Assembly: GCA_030549205.1 (NCBI GenBank)
Contig: JAUKTV010000004.1
Coordinates: 1,550,001-1,614,000 of the forward strand
From: Apiosordaria backusii
Taxonomy: Eukaryota; Ascomycota; Sordariomycetes; Sordariales; Lasiosphaeriaceae
Direction: 5' to 3'
Length of the DNA: 64,000 bases
The notes under the pieces were generated by a model. The model ran no database searches, was not told the DNA's origin, and worked only from the letters and a program-made list of their open reading frames with translations. Shown in pieces: positions 1 through 11,295 of the stretch; positions within the stretch are counted from its first letter, which is position 1; each line of letters starts with the position of its first letter. The position numbers and the translations under genes are program-made.

Positions 1-1946
1 CAACAACTTCGGAACCGTGACCAGTGGCCTCGCCTTCTTCTACTTCACATTCAACGATGAATCAAAACAAGACACTACGGCAATGCTTCGGTCGGTCATT
101 CTACAACTTGGCGGCCAGGCTGGAAAGAGAGGAGAAGAGCACCTTGTGCAACTCAAAGACTCGTACCGAGATGCCACACCACCGAACGAAGTGCTTCTGG
201 AAACCCTCCACACTATCGTTGAAGAATTCGACGATGTCTACATCATCCTTGACGCCTTAGACGAAAGTCCAAAGCAGAAACACCGAGAGACCCTTCTGGA
301 TACGCTACAAGAAATCCGCGAGTGGTCAGAACCCCGATTGCACCTCCTAGTGACGAGCCGGGACGAGCCAGACATTCGGGAATGCCTGTCACCCTCTGAC
401 GACGAAGATGTCAAAATGAAGAATGCATCCATTGACTCGGATATCGCCTCCTTCATTGCCGGCCACTTGCAAACCAATCGTCGACTACGAAGGTGGAGCA
501 AACACCACCGGGAGATTCAGGAGGCCCTGGCCTCTCGCGCGGAAGGAGTGTAAGTCTTACTTCCATCAAAGGGATAGGTCAAATGGTACTGACAAGAGCC
601 AGGTTTCGATGGGTCGAGTGCCAATTTACCGCCTTGGAATCCTGTCCAATAAGCAAGACACGTCTCACCAGCCTGCTTGCCTCGCTTCCCCGGACTCTTG
701 ACGACACCTACGAGCGAATGCTTCTCAATATCGACGAAGACTCAGCCGAAGACGCCAGAAAGGTCTTGACCTTACTCTGTACCGCCACACGGCCGCTCAC
801 TATCCCAGAGCTCATCGAAGCCATCGCGGTAGAGCTTGGAGACCCTCCAAGTTTCAACAGAGACAGCCTATTATCAGGTGAAGACGATATCCTCTACATC
901 TGCCCCGGTCTCCTCGAGTTCGATCAAGATAGCAATGTCAGAATTGCCCACTACTCAGTTCAGGAGTTTCTCGAGTCCGACCGGATATCCAAGTCGAAAG
1001 CTGCCAAATTCCACATCGAAACCCGCGCCGCCAATACAGAAGTCGCCTCCATTTGCCTGACATACATGCTGGATCCCGAGATAACCCAACTAATCGAGAC
1101 AGTCTACGCCAGCCCAAAGTCGGCTCAGCAGGATGGCTCTCACGTTCCCCAAATGCCACTGATAGTCTATGCAACCGACCACTGGAAAGATCACTATCAC
1201 GCGGCGGACAAGTCCAACACGTGTCTGCACAGCCTCATGATGCAGCTATTTTGTACTGCAGAAAACAAACCCCGACTTTGCCTATTCCTCAGGTGGATGG
1301 GGTCGGAACCCCATCATCATCCTGTCTTCAGTGAAATGGTCAGCCCTGTAGTAGCCGCCTCGCAAGGGGGTTTCGATTTGGTACGAGAAAGTTCAGATAA
1401 CACATTTTGTGGTTTCCCAACTTTACTAACCTTGACGGCACCTAGATTATTCGAGACCTCTTGAAGAATTACCCTGGTATCGATCGAACCAGCGAGACAC
1501 TAGGGGCCGCTCTAAGATCGGCTACATTGGGTAACCATGCTTCAGCCGCCGAAGCGCTCTTGGACCATGGCGTGGATGTCGACTTTGGCTTGGAACTTGG
1601 TACTACAGCATTGTTTTGGGCGATATATCATTCATATGCCCAGGTCGTGCGGGTGCTGTTAGAGAGGGGTGCGGATCCGAATCGGGTATTTGGGGACTCT
1701 TCAAAGATTGCGAAGGATGACACTGAAGAGTTCGACATAAGCTACTGGTATATGGAGGAGGACTTCGACATCAAACTCGTTACCCCATTGGCCATCGCCG
1801 TATGGGACGGGGATGAGAAGATTGTCGAATTGCTACTCGACTCTCGAGCGGATCCTAATGTGGGGCGTCCTGTAGAGGCCGCGGCGCACAAGAAGCATGA
1901 GAAGATTGTTCAGCTGTTCCGCAGAAGAGGCATTATGTCATGTTAG
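1..1946 (+). CDS. NACHT-ankyrin (NLR-like) protein, 5' end outside window
   Basis: C-terminal 608 residues of a STAND/NLR-type receptor. Exons <1-549, 603-1380 and 1446-1946; both introns have GT/AG ends and joining them keeps one frame. Exon 1 has the NACHT segment, with the Walker B-like run YIILDALDES near nt 238 and the sensor-like LLVTSRDEP near nt 346; the P-loop lies upstream of the window. Exon 2 carries the winged-helix part (FRWVECQF, TLDDTYERMLLNI, RIAHYSVQEFLES) typical of fungal NACHT proteins. Exon 3 holds about three to four ankyrin-like repeats (VVRVLLERGADPN, KIVELLLDSRADPN). Known of the family: fungal NLRs act in heterokaryon incompatibility and non-self sensing, with ligands usually binding the repeats. 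The ankyrin array is short and diverged rather than near-identical, so it does not look like a freshly expanding repeat array. The effector domain cannot be seen. Confidence 0.9.
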
Positions 1947-2010
1947 CGTACTGTAATGAGAAAATTGTCTTGTGTGGGATACTATCACGATAACATGTCC
2001 TGAAATCTAC

Positions 2011-3543
2011 CTAGACCTTGTATTTCTTTGGCTCGAGATCCTTGATATCAGCGCTCTTTGCTTCGCCATCAAATATCATCTCGGCCATCAAACATCCCGT
2101 GCCAGGCCCATTCTGTATCCCCCAACATGTGTGCCCTGAAGCAATCCATAAACCTTTCACATAAGACTGTCCAATCATTGGATCTCGCTCTGTGCCGAAC
2201 CTCATATGCCTAGGTAGATAGCAAGCCTGCTTCACTTTAATCGGCGCAGCCCCCAAAACAGGCGACACGGTTCCCATATACGAGGCCAAATCATCACATT
2301 GATCTTCATCACATTGCACTGAATCTGCCGTCTCCGGAAGGGTGATCAAGGTGTCCGGCTCTCCTTTTTCGTGCCACTTGTGTCAGCATCATACAACACT
2401 CGAAGCAAAACAATCTTGATACGCAACATAACAATAACAGAGAGTAACCTACCGCAAGCATACACCTCACCAAACGGCCTTGCATATACCTCCGGATCCA
2501 CATTCCGCTTGTGTTTCCTCTTCTGCCCCTTTCTCGCTCTATGCTCCGGCACAAAGTCCGCTGGCAGGTTGATATCCGTAAAGACAGCATATGGAGTCAC
2601 ATCCGCCTCAAAAACCACACTATGCGCCCTCAGACCCTCAATCTTTGTTCTCGGCAGCAACTTGCCCGTCCATGGCCCAGCAGAAATAACCAAGTCAGTC
2701 ACATCGCCCATATTATGGGTTTCTCCCGTCTTTCTGTCTTCGTATTCTAGCCCGACGACCTCTGTCTTGTCGCTGTTATATTTTAGACGGGTTACCTTGG
2801 CGCCTATTCGAACGTGAACTCCCTTTTCCTGGGCCAGGGCAGCAATGGAGGTGGTAAAATGGAAGGGGTGGACTTGTGCTGTTTCAGTAGTGCCGGGCTG
2901 GCCCATCTCTTGGTAGTGCTGGATGACGGTAGAGTCGAACCAATCGAGGTCGTGGGGCAGAACAGAGGGCTTTAGGAGGGTAGCAGCGTCCTCGTCTTGC
3001 TTCGGGAGCTTTTGCCAGTCTGATCCATTTTCGCCCTCCGCTGAGGGACCAGACGCTGTGCTCTGTATTGGAAGAGGATCGTTGCTTTGTCCGTTTGTAT
3101 TCGTCCCATTGCCATTTTTCTTCTGTCTCGGAGGAGAAGAGGAGGGGTTTAAGTTTGACTTTGCCCTAGCGAGGAGGTCGTCTCTGGTAACAGTCGCTGT
3201 GATAGTCCCGCATCCTACTCGTCTGTACCCCCAGCGCTCAGCGCCATTATGCTCAGCTGCCAGCTTTTTGTGAAGTCGGTAGGATAACGGGACCAAAGAT
3301 TGTGGGTAGGCCCATAGCGCCAAAAGCCCACCGGCTTTGCCAGATGCGCCGGCAGCGATCGCAGTCGCTTCGAGGAGGGTAATCGTGTGGAGGTTGGGGT
3401 TGAACTTGGGGTGGCGTGTTAGAAAGTAAGCGGTTGTGCATCCGATGATACCACCCCCTAGCTATCTTTAGCTTCTTAGACAGAACATGGGATGACAGCG
3501 ACATACCGATAATAACAATATTTCTTTTTCGTTGCTCCTCCAT
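2011..3543 (-). CDS. FAD-dependent oxidoreductase, DAO family (Tda3-like)
   Basis: Exons 3543-3507, 3457-2453 and 2363-2011 give 464 residues; introns 3506-3458 and 2452-2364 have GT/AG ends and restore the reading frame. The start is the ATG at 3543, because the reading frame upstream has no ATG. Residues 9-18 form the Rossmann dinucleotide motif (IVIIGGGIIG), interrupted by intron 1 right after the first glycine. The C-terminus has the family signature KGLWIASGHTCWGIQNGPGTG, in which FAD-contacting glycines recur. A low-complexity insert rich in Ser, Asn, Gly and Pro lies at about residues 110-150 between the two halves of the FAD domain. Family knowledge: DAO-fold oxidoreductases; yeast Tda3 is a poorly characterised, probably cytosolic member with a role in endosomal recycling. 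The substrate cannot be inferred. Confidence 0.88.
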
Positions 3544-4881
3544 TGCGCTGGCTAACTTCAAGTGTCGCCAACGGAAGCGAAGAGCGCGGGATATCCGTAG
3601 TGCGATTGAAGACAGGTGTTTCCAAAAGACTAGAGCATGGTTAAAGAAAACAATCGATTAGGTACTGCTGAAGTTCTTGTCGCAGTTGACTTTGAAAAGT
3701 CCGGTCTCTTCTGTCCCCTAAAAGAGGTGCCGCTTGCAGCTCTAGGGCTTGAAGGGCAAGCGTCATCATCAACTGGCGGCGCAGTGGCCCAAGCTTCCCC
3801 TGTCTCCGTGGGGCAACAGGTTGGAGGGGAATAGGGACGATGTTGGCCGAGACCTCTTGAGTTCATTTCTCCCAGTCTACAGGTAGATCTTGCTGTAATC
3901 CAACAATTGAAGCTTTCACCTCCAGCCTATATCAACCCATATCATTTCAACACCAGTGTACTTTCAGATCAAATCTCTCTGATGACGTTACCGGAAGCTC
4001 CCCAGGAACCACCCCGCAATCTTTTGCCCCACAAGCCATAAACTCTTGGCATTCCCCAAAGGGACATTCGAGACACGAGCTTGACAATCGGCACAATGTA
4101 GAAGTGCATGAACTGACCGGGCGGCTTTATTGTTTGCATTGTTGTCGGATGGTAAAGACCGCAAGATTCGAGTCGCACCCTCTGACAAAGCACAAACAAG
4201 ATATCAGACGGACGCGACAAAAGATCATAAGACCAATTGGGGACTTCAGATCACCTAAACCATGCAAGAAGCCAACCCCTATTTTCAAAGGAGTAATTCT
4301 ACCTTGGCCTTTCATCGACACAAGTACCCATTCTATATTGAAACCAGGAGTATGCTTACATTCACGAAATATAGCAGCTTTCAGCAACACTCTGGGATGT
4401 CAACGGGGTCGATGCTCACGTCCAGAACCCTCATGATGGGAGTGGCCATCAATGGTATTCCCCAGGCCCGTGCCACCCCTACTATCTATGTATGTATAGG
4501 CTCTTCGGGCCATCTTGCATTCTGGAATCTCGATCCCCCAAATAGTGGAGTCTCCTCACCAATCGCGTCACAGGACAAGCATCTTCCTCTCAATTCAACG
4601 CCGAGGTTCGTTCTCATGAAGGCTTTACCAATGCCCATCCACCCATCGTCTTTATCTGCTTACACTAGAAACCCCTGGCCCGTAACACGCCACAAGAAGA
4701 CAGGAGCGTAACAAACCAATAAGAAACACACGGGCTCACGGACATTTTCAACAGCGGATTGCGTAAGTTGAAACCGATTTGGAATCAGATAGTACCTCGT
4801 TTCTGACCCCACCACCCCCCAAGCTCTCCCAGAGCCGGGGGATATATTTCTTATTTGTTCCCTCTCCCCACTTCGTTCACG
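3544..4881. other. Intergenic region between divergent FAD oxidoreductase and peroxidase genes
   Basis: 1.3 kb separating two divergently transcribed genes, so it should contain both promoters and leaders. Short open frames are present (the longest about 149 codons at 4262-4711), but none resembles a known protein and none has intron-like structure. A pyrimidine-rich run at 4799-4870, just ahead of the peroxidase ATG, is typical of fungal core promoters. Confidence 0.6.
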
Positions 4882-5550
4882 ATGCTTCTTTTCACCTCAC
4901 GTCGTGCAGCAACATCATCATCTTTCTCCTCCCTCTCGAGACTTGTAAAGCCTATTGTATTTGTGCCTGCTCCTGTTATCAGACCAAACTTCTATATATC
5001 TCATCACCAAAACAAGCCCCCCCACTCCCCAAAAACCTTCGCCACAATGACCTCAGCAACAACCATCTACGACTTCAAGCCCTTCGACAGCAAAGGCCAA
5101 GAATTTCCCCTGAGCAACCTCAAAGACAAAGTAGTCCTCATCGTCAACGTCGCCTCCGAATGCGGCTTCACCAAGCAGTACGCCGGGCTCGAGTCCCTCT
5201 ACAAATCCATCACTGCCAAGCATCCCGAAGACTTCGTCATCCTTGGCTTTCCCTGCAATCAGTTCGGGGGCCAGGAACCGGGTACTGACGAGGAGATTGT
5301 GACCTTTTGCCAGCGCAACTTTGGAGTAACCTTCCCGATTATGCAAAAGATCGAGGTGAATGGTGACAGTGCCCATCCTTTGTATGAATGGCTCAAGGCC
5401 CAGCAATCTGGGCTCCTGGGATTGAAGAGGATCAAGTGGAATTTTGAGAAGTTTCTGATTGGGAAAGACGGGCAGGTCAAGGGCAGGTGGGCCAGCTGGA
5501 CGACTCCGGACTCCTTGGAGAAGGAAATCTTGGCCGAGTTGGAGAAGTAA
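4882..5550 (+). CDS. HYR1: Thiol glutathione peroxidase (Gpx3/Hyr1 type), probably dual-targeted
   Basis: Single-exon peroxidase, 222 residues from the ATG at 4882 or 167 from the in-frame ATG at 5047. The short form matches the usual family length. Numbered from the second ATG: peroxidatic Cys39 in NVASECGFTKQY (Cys, not selenocysteine), Gln in FPCNQFGG at about 72, a second conserved Cys88 in IVTFCQRNFG, and Trp131-Asn132 in KWNFEKFL, completing the catalytic tetrad. With two conserved Cys and no selenium, it should be an atypical 2-Cys enzyme reduced by thioredoxin, as yeast Gpx3/Hyr1, which also relays H2O2 to Yap1. The extra 55 residues are rich in Arg, Ser and Ala with no acidic residues, as expected of a mitochondrial presequence. 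Leaky scanning or alternative transcription starts could give mitochondrial and cytosolic forms (inference). Convergent with the DapA-family gene. Confidence 0.95.
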   Translation: MLLFTSRRAATSSSFSSLSRLVKPIVFVPAPVIRPNFYISHHQNKPPHSPKTFATMTSATTIYDFKPFDSKGQEFPLSNLKDKVVLIVNVASECGFTKQYAGLESLYKSITAKHPEDFVILGFPCNQFGGQEPGTDEEIVTFCQRNFGVTFPIMQKIEVNGDSAHPLYEWLKAQQSGLLGLKRIKWNFEKFLIGKDGQVKGRWASWTTPDSLEKEILAELEK

Positions 5551-6798
5551 AAAAGGGTTCTCGATATGTGTTGGATGTGTGATGCAGCAATTACCTTACC
5601 TAGATTGGATACCAACTTTTGGATCAGTCGTTTTGACAGGATTATCTCATTAATATACCCAGTTTCATTACAAGATCAAAAGAACTTGAATGAATACATA
5701 TTCCCATGGCAACCCTACTGAAAATTAAAACACTCATCCTAGCAGGTACCCACAACACAACACCCACCAACATCACTCATCACAGCAGCAGCACTCATAG
5801 CAATCGGCACCAGTCAAAGCAAGTAAGGGAACACCGCACTCACAGCAACCGCCACCCCTGACCACAAATCATCACCGCTCAATACAGCCGTACCAAGTCA
5901 CAAAAGCAACCATCACTCACAAAACATCGCCACCACCACACCGTAGGCCCGCCACAAGTTACCAAAGCTCCTCGGTCTCACAAGTACGCCGTCAATTTTT
6001 CTGCGAAACTTAATCCCCCTTTCCCAACTTAGCTGCCCAACAATCCACCTCAGAAGCCCGCAGGCAGATGAACCGCCAATTACTGTATTGGAGCATATTC
6101 GATCAGCCAATATCACATCATGAAACCTCCACATTCCCCGCTGGCGCTCACATCAACCACCCTCTCACGTTGCGGACAAAAAGAAAGCACTGTAACCAAA
6201 AAAAAAAGGGCTTGAAAGATAGTGAATAGGTAGGCCTTTCAAGTTAGTCGAAAGGCCCTTAAAGTAAATAATAGACATTCCAATTACATTTAAATGCCTA
6301 TTGAAGTATTTTTCCGACATATCAACTATCTTGTAACGCCTTATTACTATCTCTAAAAGCCTCTGTTGTAAGCAGCAGTCTCTATTTTTCCTATCCACGA
6401 CGTGTCTCTTATCAACAATCACAATAAGTATCATACTTCAGCACTGCTAACTGGCCACCTCGTTTCACAATACAACTTACCTGCTCAGAGTCATGCTTTT
6501 AGGCCAAGGCATAGCTTTGTTTTTTGATCAAGGGATTATACACTATTTTATCCTTCAAGTTGTTACTCGTCTTGAGGAGGAGGGAAACCCTGCATTATGC
6601 AGCGCCAGACCATTTCACTCATTGAACTGGTGATGCAAAGTATTCACTGTCATGACGCAATTAACATATGTTATTGAGAAGGCAATATACCTATACTCCC
6701 CCTTTGTTCATACTTATTTTCATCTCGTCATCACCAGCTCATCCCAGCCCTAACCCAAACAACTCCATTCTTTGCTATTGCAACCCCTTTTCTTCCCG
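5551..6798. other. Intergenic region between convergent genes, partly AT-rich
   Basis: 3' flanks of the peroxidase and the DapA-family gene. 5740-5890 is CA-rich low complexity. From about 6180 to 6560 the base composition becomes more AT-rich than its surroundings and contains nested inverted repeats; it may be an old repeat relic. No open frame here resembles a known protein. Confidence 0.5.
6211..6257. repeat. Two overlapping, mutually exclusive inverted repeats
   Basis: CTTGAAAG (6211-6218) pairs with CTTTCAAG (6236-6243), and GGCCTTTC (6233-6240) pairs with GAAAGGCC (6250-6257). The two pairings share 6236-6240, so only one stem can form at a time. Arms are 8 bp each with 17- and 9-nt loops. 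The function is unknown; chance or an eroded repeat remain possible. Confidence 0.4.
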
Positions 6799-7995
6799 TT
6801 ATAGCGACTTCTCAACCTCCATCACCTCCTTCACCCCCTCTTCAATAGCAGTCACCTTAGCCTTATCCAATCTCTTCAACGGCCGTCGTGGGTGCCCACC
6901 ATAACCAAAGTAACTCTGAATAGCCTGCTTCGTCCCCGCAATCGCAGCCTTGGTCAAGACCCAGTCACCCTTGGACAGCGTCTTTTGCAGAGCAATTGCC
7001 TCGTCTCTCTTGCCTTCTGCGTACAGGTTCCATACTTTTGCGCAAACCTTTGGCATCACATTCGCACCTCCTGCAATGATCCCACTGCCCCCACTTGCCA
7101 GCGTCTGCACGGTAAAATCACACATCCCTCCAAAAGCCATGTACCCCGACCCTTCCGCCCACGGCGTCTTAGCCTCAGTTGCAAGCGCCACTCTGGTCAG
7201 CTTCCCGGTATTCCCGCACGTGAACTTCGTTCCAACAATGTTTGGGTGAGCGGCCAACTTGATGAGGAGGTCCGAGTCCATATCAATTCCCGCCACGGCG
7301 CCGGGGTAGTTGTACAGGATGAGCCCCAGGGGACTCTCGTCGGCCACGTTGACGAAATAGTCGTATATAGCTTGCTCGTCCATCAAGAATCGAAAGTAGG
7401 ATGGTGGAAGCAGAAGAGCGTAGTCAGCCCCGACTTCCTTGGCCAGCTTGCAAAGCTCAATCGTTCCGCGGACGCTGCCCTCAGTGGCGCCGATGATGAT
7501 AGGGGTATCGGTGAAGCCGGCCTCGTCAAGTGCTTCTCTCGTAGCCTTTGTCACTGCCAGCTTCTCCTCTCGTGTACAGTGGATTGCCTCGCCGTTGGAA
7601 CCCATTGTGACGAGACCTACGAGACCATCCCGAACTAGCCTTTCAGCGTGCTTCTTGATGGTCGGGATGTCGAGGTCCTCGGTCTCGGGGTCGAAGAAAG
7701 TCATAGTAGGGGCGTAGATACCGCAGGGAAGCGGCCTCCGTGAGGAGGAGTGGCCGTTGGCGGCTCCGTTGGGGACAGTCATGGTTGGGTAAGAAGACGA
7801 GAGACGACGGAGAGAACGTTGGAAGGAAGGGACACGATAAGTCAAAGGCCGAGTAGAACCAGATATGTGAGCCACGGAGTAGATACGTGGGGGGATGTGT
7901 GAGTATGAGACAGAAGAGACAGGAACGGCCAGAGAGGGAAGCCGACTACTTAAGAAGGAGAAGGAGGACTTGAAGGGAGCTGGCAGCCGCTCCAT
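6799..7995 (-). CDS. DapA-family pyruvate-dependent aldolase/lyase, mitochondrial form
   Basis: Single-exon gene of 398 residues from the ATG at 7995. Class I (Schiff base) TIM barrel: Lys257 in GTKFTCGN is the expected imine-forming lysine and Tyr230 in LYNYPG the catalytic tyrosine; TMGSNGEAIHCT at about 130-141 is the family's pyruvate-carboxylate-binding loop. Residues 1-71 are rich in Ser, Arg and Pro with almost no acidic residues and look like a mitochondrial presequence. An in-frame ATG at 7782 (residue 72) would give a 327-residue cytosolic form of normal family length. Fungi make lysine by the aminoadipate route, so a true dihydrodipicolinate synthase is unlikely. Candidates are 4-hydroxy-2-oxoglutarate aldolase or a sugar-acid dehydratase/aldolase; sequence reading alone does not choose between them. 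Confidence 0.9.
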   Translation of the reverse strand: MERLPAPFKSSFSFLSSRLPSLAVPVSSVSYSHIPPRIYSVAHISGSTRPLTYRVPSFQRSLRRLSSSYPTMTVPNGAANGHSSSRRPLPCGIYAPTMTFFDPETEDLDIPTIKKHAERLVRDGLVGLVTMGSNGEAIHCTREEKLAVTKATREALDEAGFTDTPIIIGATEGSVRGTIELCKLAKEVGADYALLLPPSYFRFLMDEQAIYDYFVNVADESPLGLILYNYPGAVAGIDMDSDLLIKLAAHPNIVGTKFTCGNTGKLTRVALATEAKTPWAEGSGYMAFGGMCDFTVQTLASGGSGIIAGGANVMPKVCAKVWNLYAEGKRDEAIALQKTLSKGDWVLTKAAIAGTKQAIQSYFGYGGHPRRPLKRLDKAKVTAIEEGVKEVMEVEKSL

Positions 7996-9453
7996 GACCT
8001 AATGTAATAGGAACTAGTGGGGCTTTCTTGGTGAACCGCGCGTGAGAAGTACCCTTTCTGTACGGGTTGCTGAGCAAGAATAGGGCCAGACCATGACCTC
8101 GGAACTAAGTCCTCCAAACTCGATTGCAGGGAGTGACGGGAAGAAGGGAGCTAAGGGTCAGATGCAACAGAGATGCCAACACACTCCTCGGCAAGGCGGC
8201 CGCTGGTGGCCATTGACATGTCTTGCAGCTATATCGGGGTAATATATATGGCAATGGGGTCAAGAAATCACGCACCCCTAAGCCCCCATCGGCAGCCAAA
8301 TGTGAGTATGTACCATGGTGTCTGATCACCTTGACTACAAGAGTACAAGACAGTGAATCCAATTGACCAATCCAGGCAACCAGGTTTTAGCCAAGCGATA
8401 CAGGTGCCCCCTATGTCGATCACAGACATGGCTCAACACCTTCAATGGAGCCGAGTCAAAACTAGTTGTGATCAAGGCAACTTGACTGAAGCCGGATGTT
8501 CCTGGCTAACTTCAAGCTAACAATGTCCCTTACCAGTAAAGGACTGGACAGAGTACCGACTTCGGCCGCGTGATCCTTTAGAACTTTACTATTGAGACAG
8601 GAGCTACTTGTTGGATGAGGGGAGTGTGATTGCGTATCCGTGGTGTTCATGGATGGGGGTCATGTGAGCAGCTTGGAGCAAAGATAGACAGCCACACTCA
8701 CTGAGAGAAAAGCAAAGTGACTGTGGTGACGTTGAGGCCAGGGCAAGGGAAAAACCGAAAAGCAAAGGGACAAATCCGGCAACCCCACAAAAAACGAACA
8801 ATATGCCGGGAGAGCTGCAGGTTGGTGCTGCGTGGTAGTTATGTGGAGAAGTAACATTAAGCGGTTCATCTGGGAGGACGCATAGCAGACTGGCCGGCTG
8901 ACAGGAAAATGGTCTTGAAAGATGGATTTCCGAGTGTGGAGGCTGGGTGAGAGCGTAAAAGCTGGGGAAGCGCCGATAATTGGTGAGCCAAATCGTTTCT
9001 CTGCCCTTTGCCGACGTTGTTGCCGTGAGGTGTCGTGAAGGTATGACACTAGGTGTGGTGAAGATGAATAAGGAAAACTGGAGGCCGGCACCTGTCACAA
9101 ACTGCGCCCACGCTTGTGGGTGGTACTAACCATGTGCCCGACGGAGAAATTAATTCCTCCAATGAAGCTGAAGACTAGGTCAGCGGTTTTTAGGGAGGGA
9201 GCTAGACGTAATGGCTATTTCATGCTCGTCGAAGAGAAAGCTTGACCGGCTTTTCGCGCCACACACCAGAGACGCTGGCAGAGTTCGTAGAGAGACGAGG
9301 CCGGTAAAGAAGAGCAAGCTGGGAGGGTGTGATGCTTGAATTTAGCCTGAGAACAAAGGGATCTCGTCAATCCACACCAGTGGGTGGCCTGCATGACGAA
9401 CCGACTGAACTTCAAGTCGCTACCATGGGCTATTGTCGTTGGAGTTATGTCCC
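7996..9453. other. Intergenic region, promoter side of DapA-family gene up to the transposon
   Basis: About 1.45 kb with no recognisable gene. The longest frame (8604-9098, minus strand) overlaps another long frame in a different phase over the same bases and translates to unconserved-looking sequence, so I do not call it. It ends at the TA target duplication of the transposon. Confidence 0.5.
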
Positions 9454-9455
9454 TA

Positions 9456-9564
9456 CCCGTGCCTAGAAACCGACCCACTTATTGGGACCACGCAAGTAGG
9501 GCACCCACAAGTAGGTGGTCACCAGTTTATTAGCTACACCACTTCAATAGCCACTTTTTCGAAC
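9456..9564 (+). repeat. Left terminal inverted repeat of Fot1/pogo element
   Basis: 109 bp beginning CCCGTGCCTAGAAACC and ending TTTTTCGAAC. It matches the reverse complement of 11296-11404 at 102 of 109 positions. The differences, in left-copy coordinates, are at 9464, 9497, 9506, 9513, 9520, 9528 and 9545. Confidence 0.95.
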
Positions 9565-10093
9565 TATTCCAGCCTTTTCCTTCCAAATCGACCAAAAACG
9601 ACGCTTTTTTTACTATTTTAAAATAGAAGCCAATATTTAAACCGCTCTTCAATACCTAAAAAAAAACCCGAATGTACCATTAGCGTATGTTGTATGAAAA
9701 TACGGCCTTAAACGCAGTTTACTTTGCTTACACGTTGACAACTGCGGACCTTGCAAAGGACAATAAGCACTACACTTTTGTCTAACTAGGCTAGAAAAGG
9801 TAGCAATTTACTACTATATCGATCGACTTAATAGTATAAGTCTTGTGGTTCGTCCTAAGTTTATTATAGAGGTGGTAAACCGGGTTTTAATAGTAAAGTC
9901 TAACTATACCGAAGCTACTAATCTACTATACGTTGGACCAAATTAGACTACCCGGTTTATTAAGCGCTACAGTTACCTCAAGTAACATTAAAAAACGATT
10001 TACGCCGACCGGAAAACCTTAAAAAACCCTATCGCTATTAAAGGCTATTTTTAAAAGTTTACCACCGTTATTACCGACTATAGTATTTAATTT

Positions 10094-10760
10094 AAGGATA
10101 TTTAGAATATAAATAAGACTAGGTTTTAAATAGAGGTAGGTAAAAACCAGTTTATCGTTACCAAATATAAAAAAGCCTATTACTTTACTATTCCTAAAAA
10201 TAGAAAGTCGGCAATAGTAATTAAGGCTATATTGGCTAATAGGTAAGTTTGCCCGGCCTTCCTGATTTTAACTGCCTAACTTTATATAAGGCAATAGTAT
10301 AAATAGCCGGAATTAAAGCTAAAAACCTACCTTATAACCTTATCTATTAGCGATTCGAATAACGAAATATCTCTCAGTTAACTAAAGCATTAGGACAAAT
10401 ATTTAAAGAAGGGTTAAGTAAGTATAAAGCATCTACTTATTATCGATAAGTATAGATCTTACCATACTATTTAATTTATTAAATACTGTAAAGAAAATGG
10501 CATTATTCCTTTCAGTTTACTACTATATCTTATATATATTCTTTAACCTTTTAATATAGTAGTCTTTTAATTGCTTAAGCACTACTATACTAAAGCTCTA
10601 GAAGTATTAATTTATAACGGTATAATAAATATTATTAAGTTAGAATTCTTAGCTATAATTAAGAGTATATGCTCCTAGGCCTTTAAATATACGACCATTC
10701 TTTCAGCTTTTAGTAAAATAGGCATTTGGCTGTTAAATCCTTCTATTGTATTTGATAAAT
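10094..10760 (+). pseudogene. Transposase remnant, DDE pogo/Fot1 type
   Basis: Best-preserved part of the transposase, always in frame 2. In-frame TAA and TAG codons sit where the family has Gln or Trp (for example TAA between HTI and FIKYC, from CAA), as expected from C-to-T change. The first catalytic Asp reads Asn and the following Glu reads Lys (G-to-A). The HTH/CENP-B-like N-terminal part probably lies between about 9840 and 10070 but is less clear. It is not expected to yield protein. Confidence 0.85.
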
Positions 10761-11295
10761 TACGTTGAAAAGTACAGTTTAAAACCCTCTTCCTATAACC
10801 ATACTTCCTACCTTCTTTACCCTTTAACATACCTTATACCTTTAAGTAAATTAATTAAATAGCCGATAAGGTAAGGAATTCTATACTTAAGGATCTTAAT
10901 AAAGGCCTTACTAATAATATTCGCCGGCTTATTTATAGCTTACTAATTGCCGCTACCGAGTTAGTCTAGATAAAAAGAGACCTAAAAGCTATAAAAATAG
11001 CTACTATAGTTATAAGAGCTTATTAGGTAGCAAAACAGTCATTGCTTTAATTAAAGGGTATATTAACAGTAGCCAAAAGTAAGGAAATGGTTTAAAGAAA
11101 GGACGACAAAGCTATTACTAAAGCTTGTAAACTAGTAAAAGCCGCTAAGTTCAGGGCTTACAACTTACGTAAAAGGGCTTAGAAGGAAACGGCTAAAGAA
11201 GTAAGGCTTTAGTAAACTACTAGAAGGCTCGAACTGGCTGAAATTAGCAATGGAAGTGGTAGTTTAAAGCGGTTACATAGATTTTAATACCAAAG

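Noticed and set aside
4262..4711. 149-codon + strand frame before the peroxidase gene
   Set aside because: Unconserved-looking, lies in a divergent promoter region.
6799..7995. Classification as lysine-pathway dihydrodipicolinate synthase
   Set aside because: Fungi make lysine through aminoadipate; the fold is shared by many aldolases and dehydratases, so only the family is named.
8604..9098. 164-codon minus-strand frame upstream of the DapA-family gene
   Set aside because: A second long frame in another phase covers the same bases and neither looks like a protein family.
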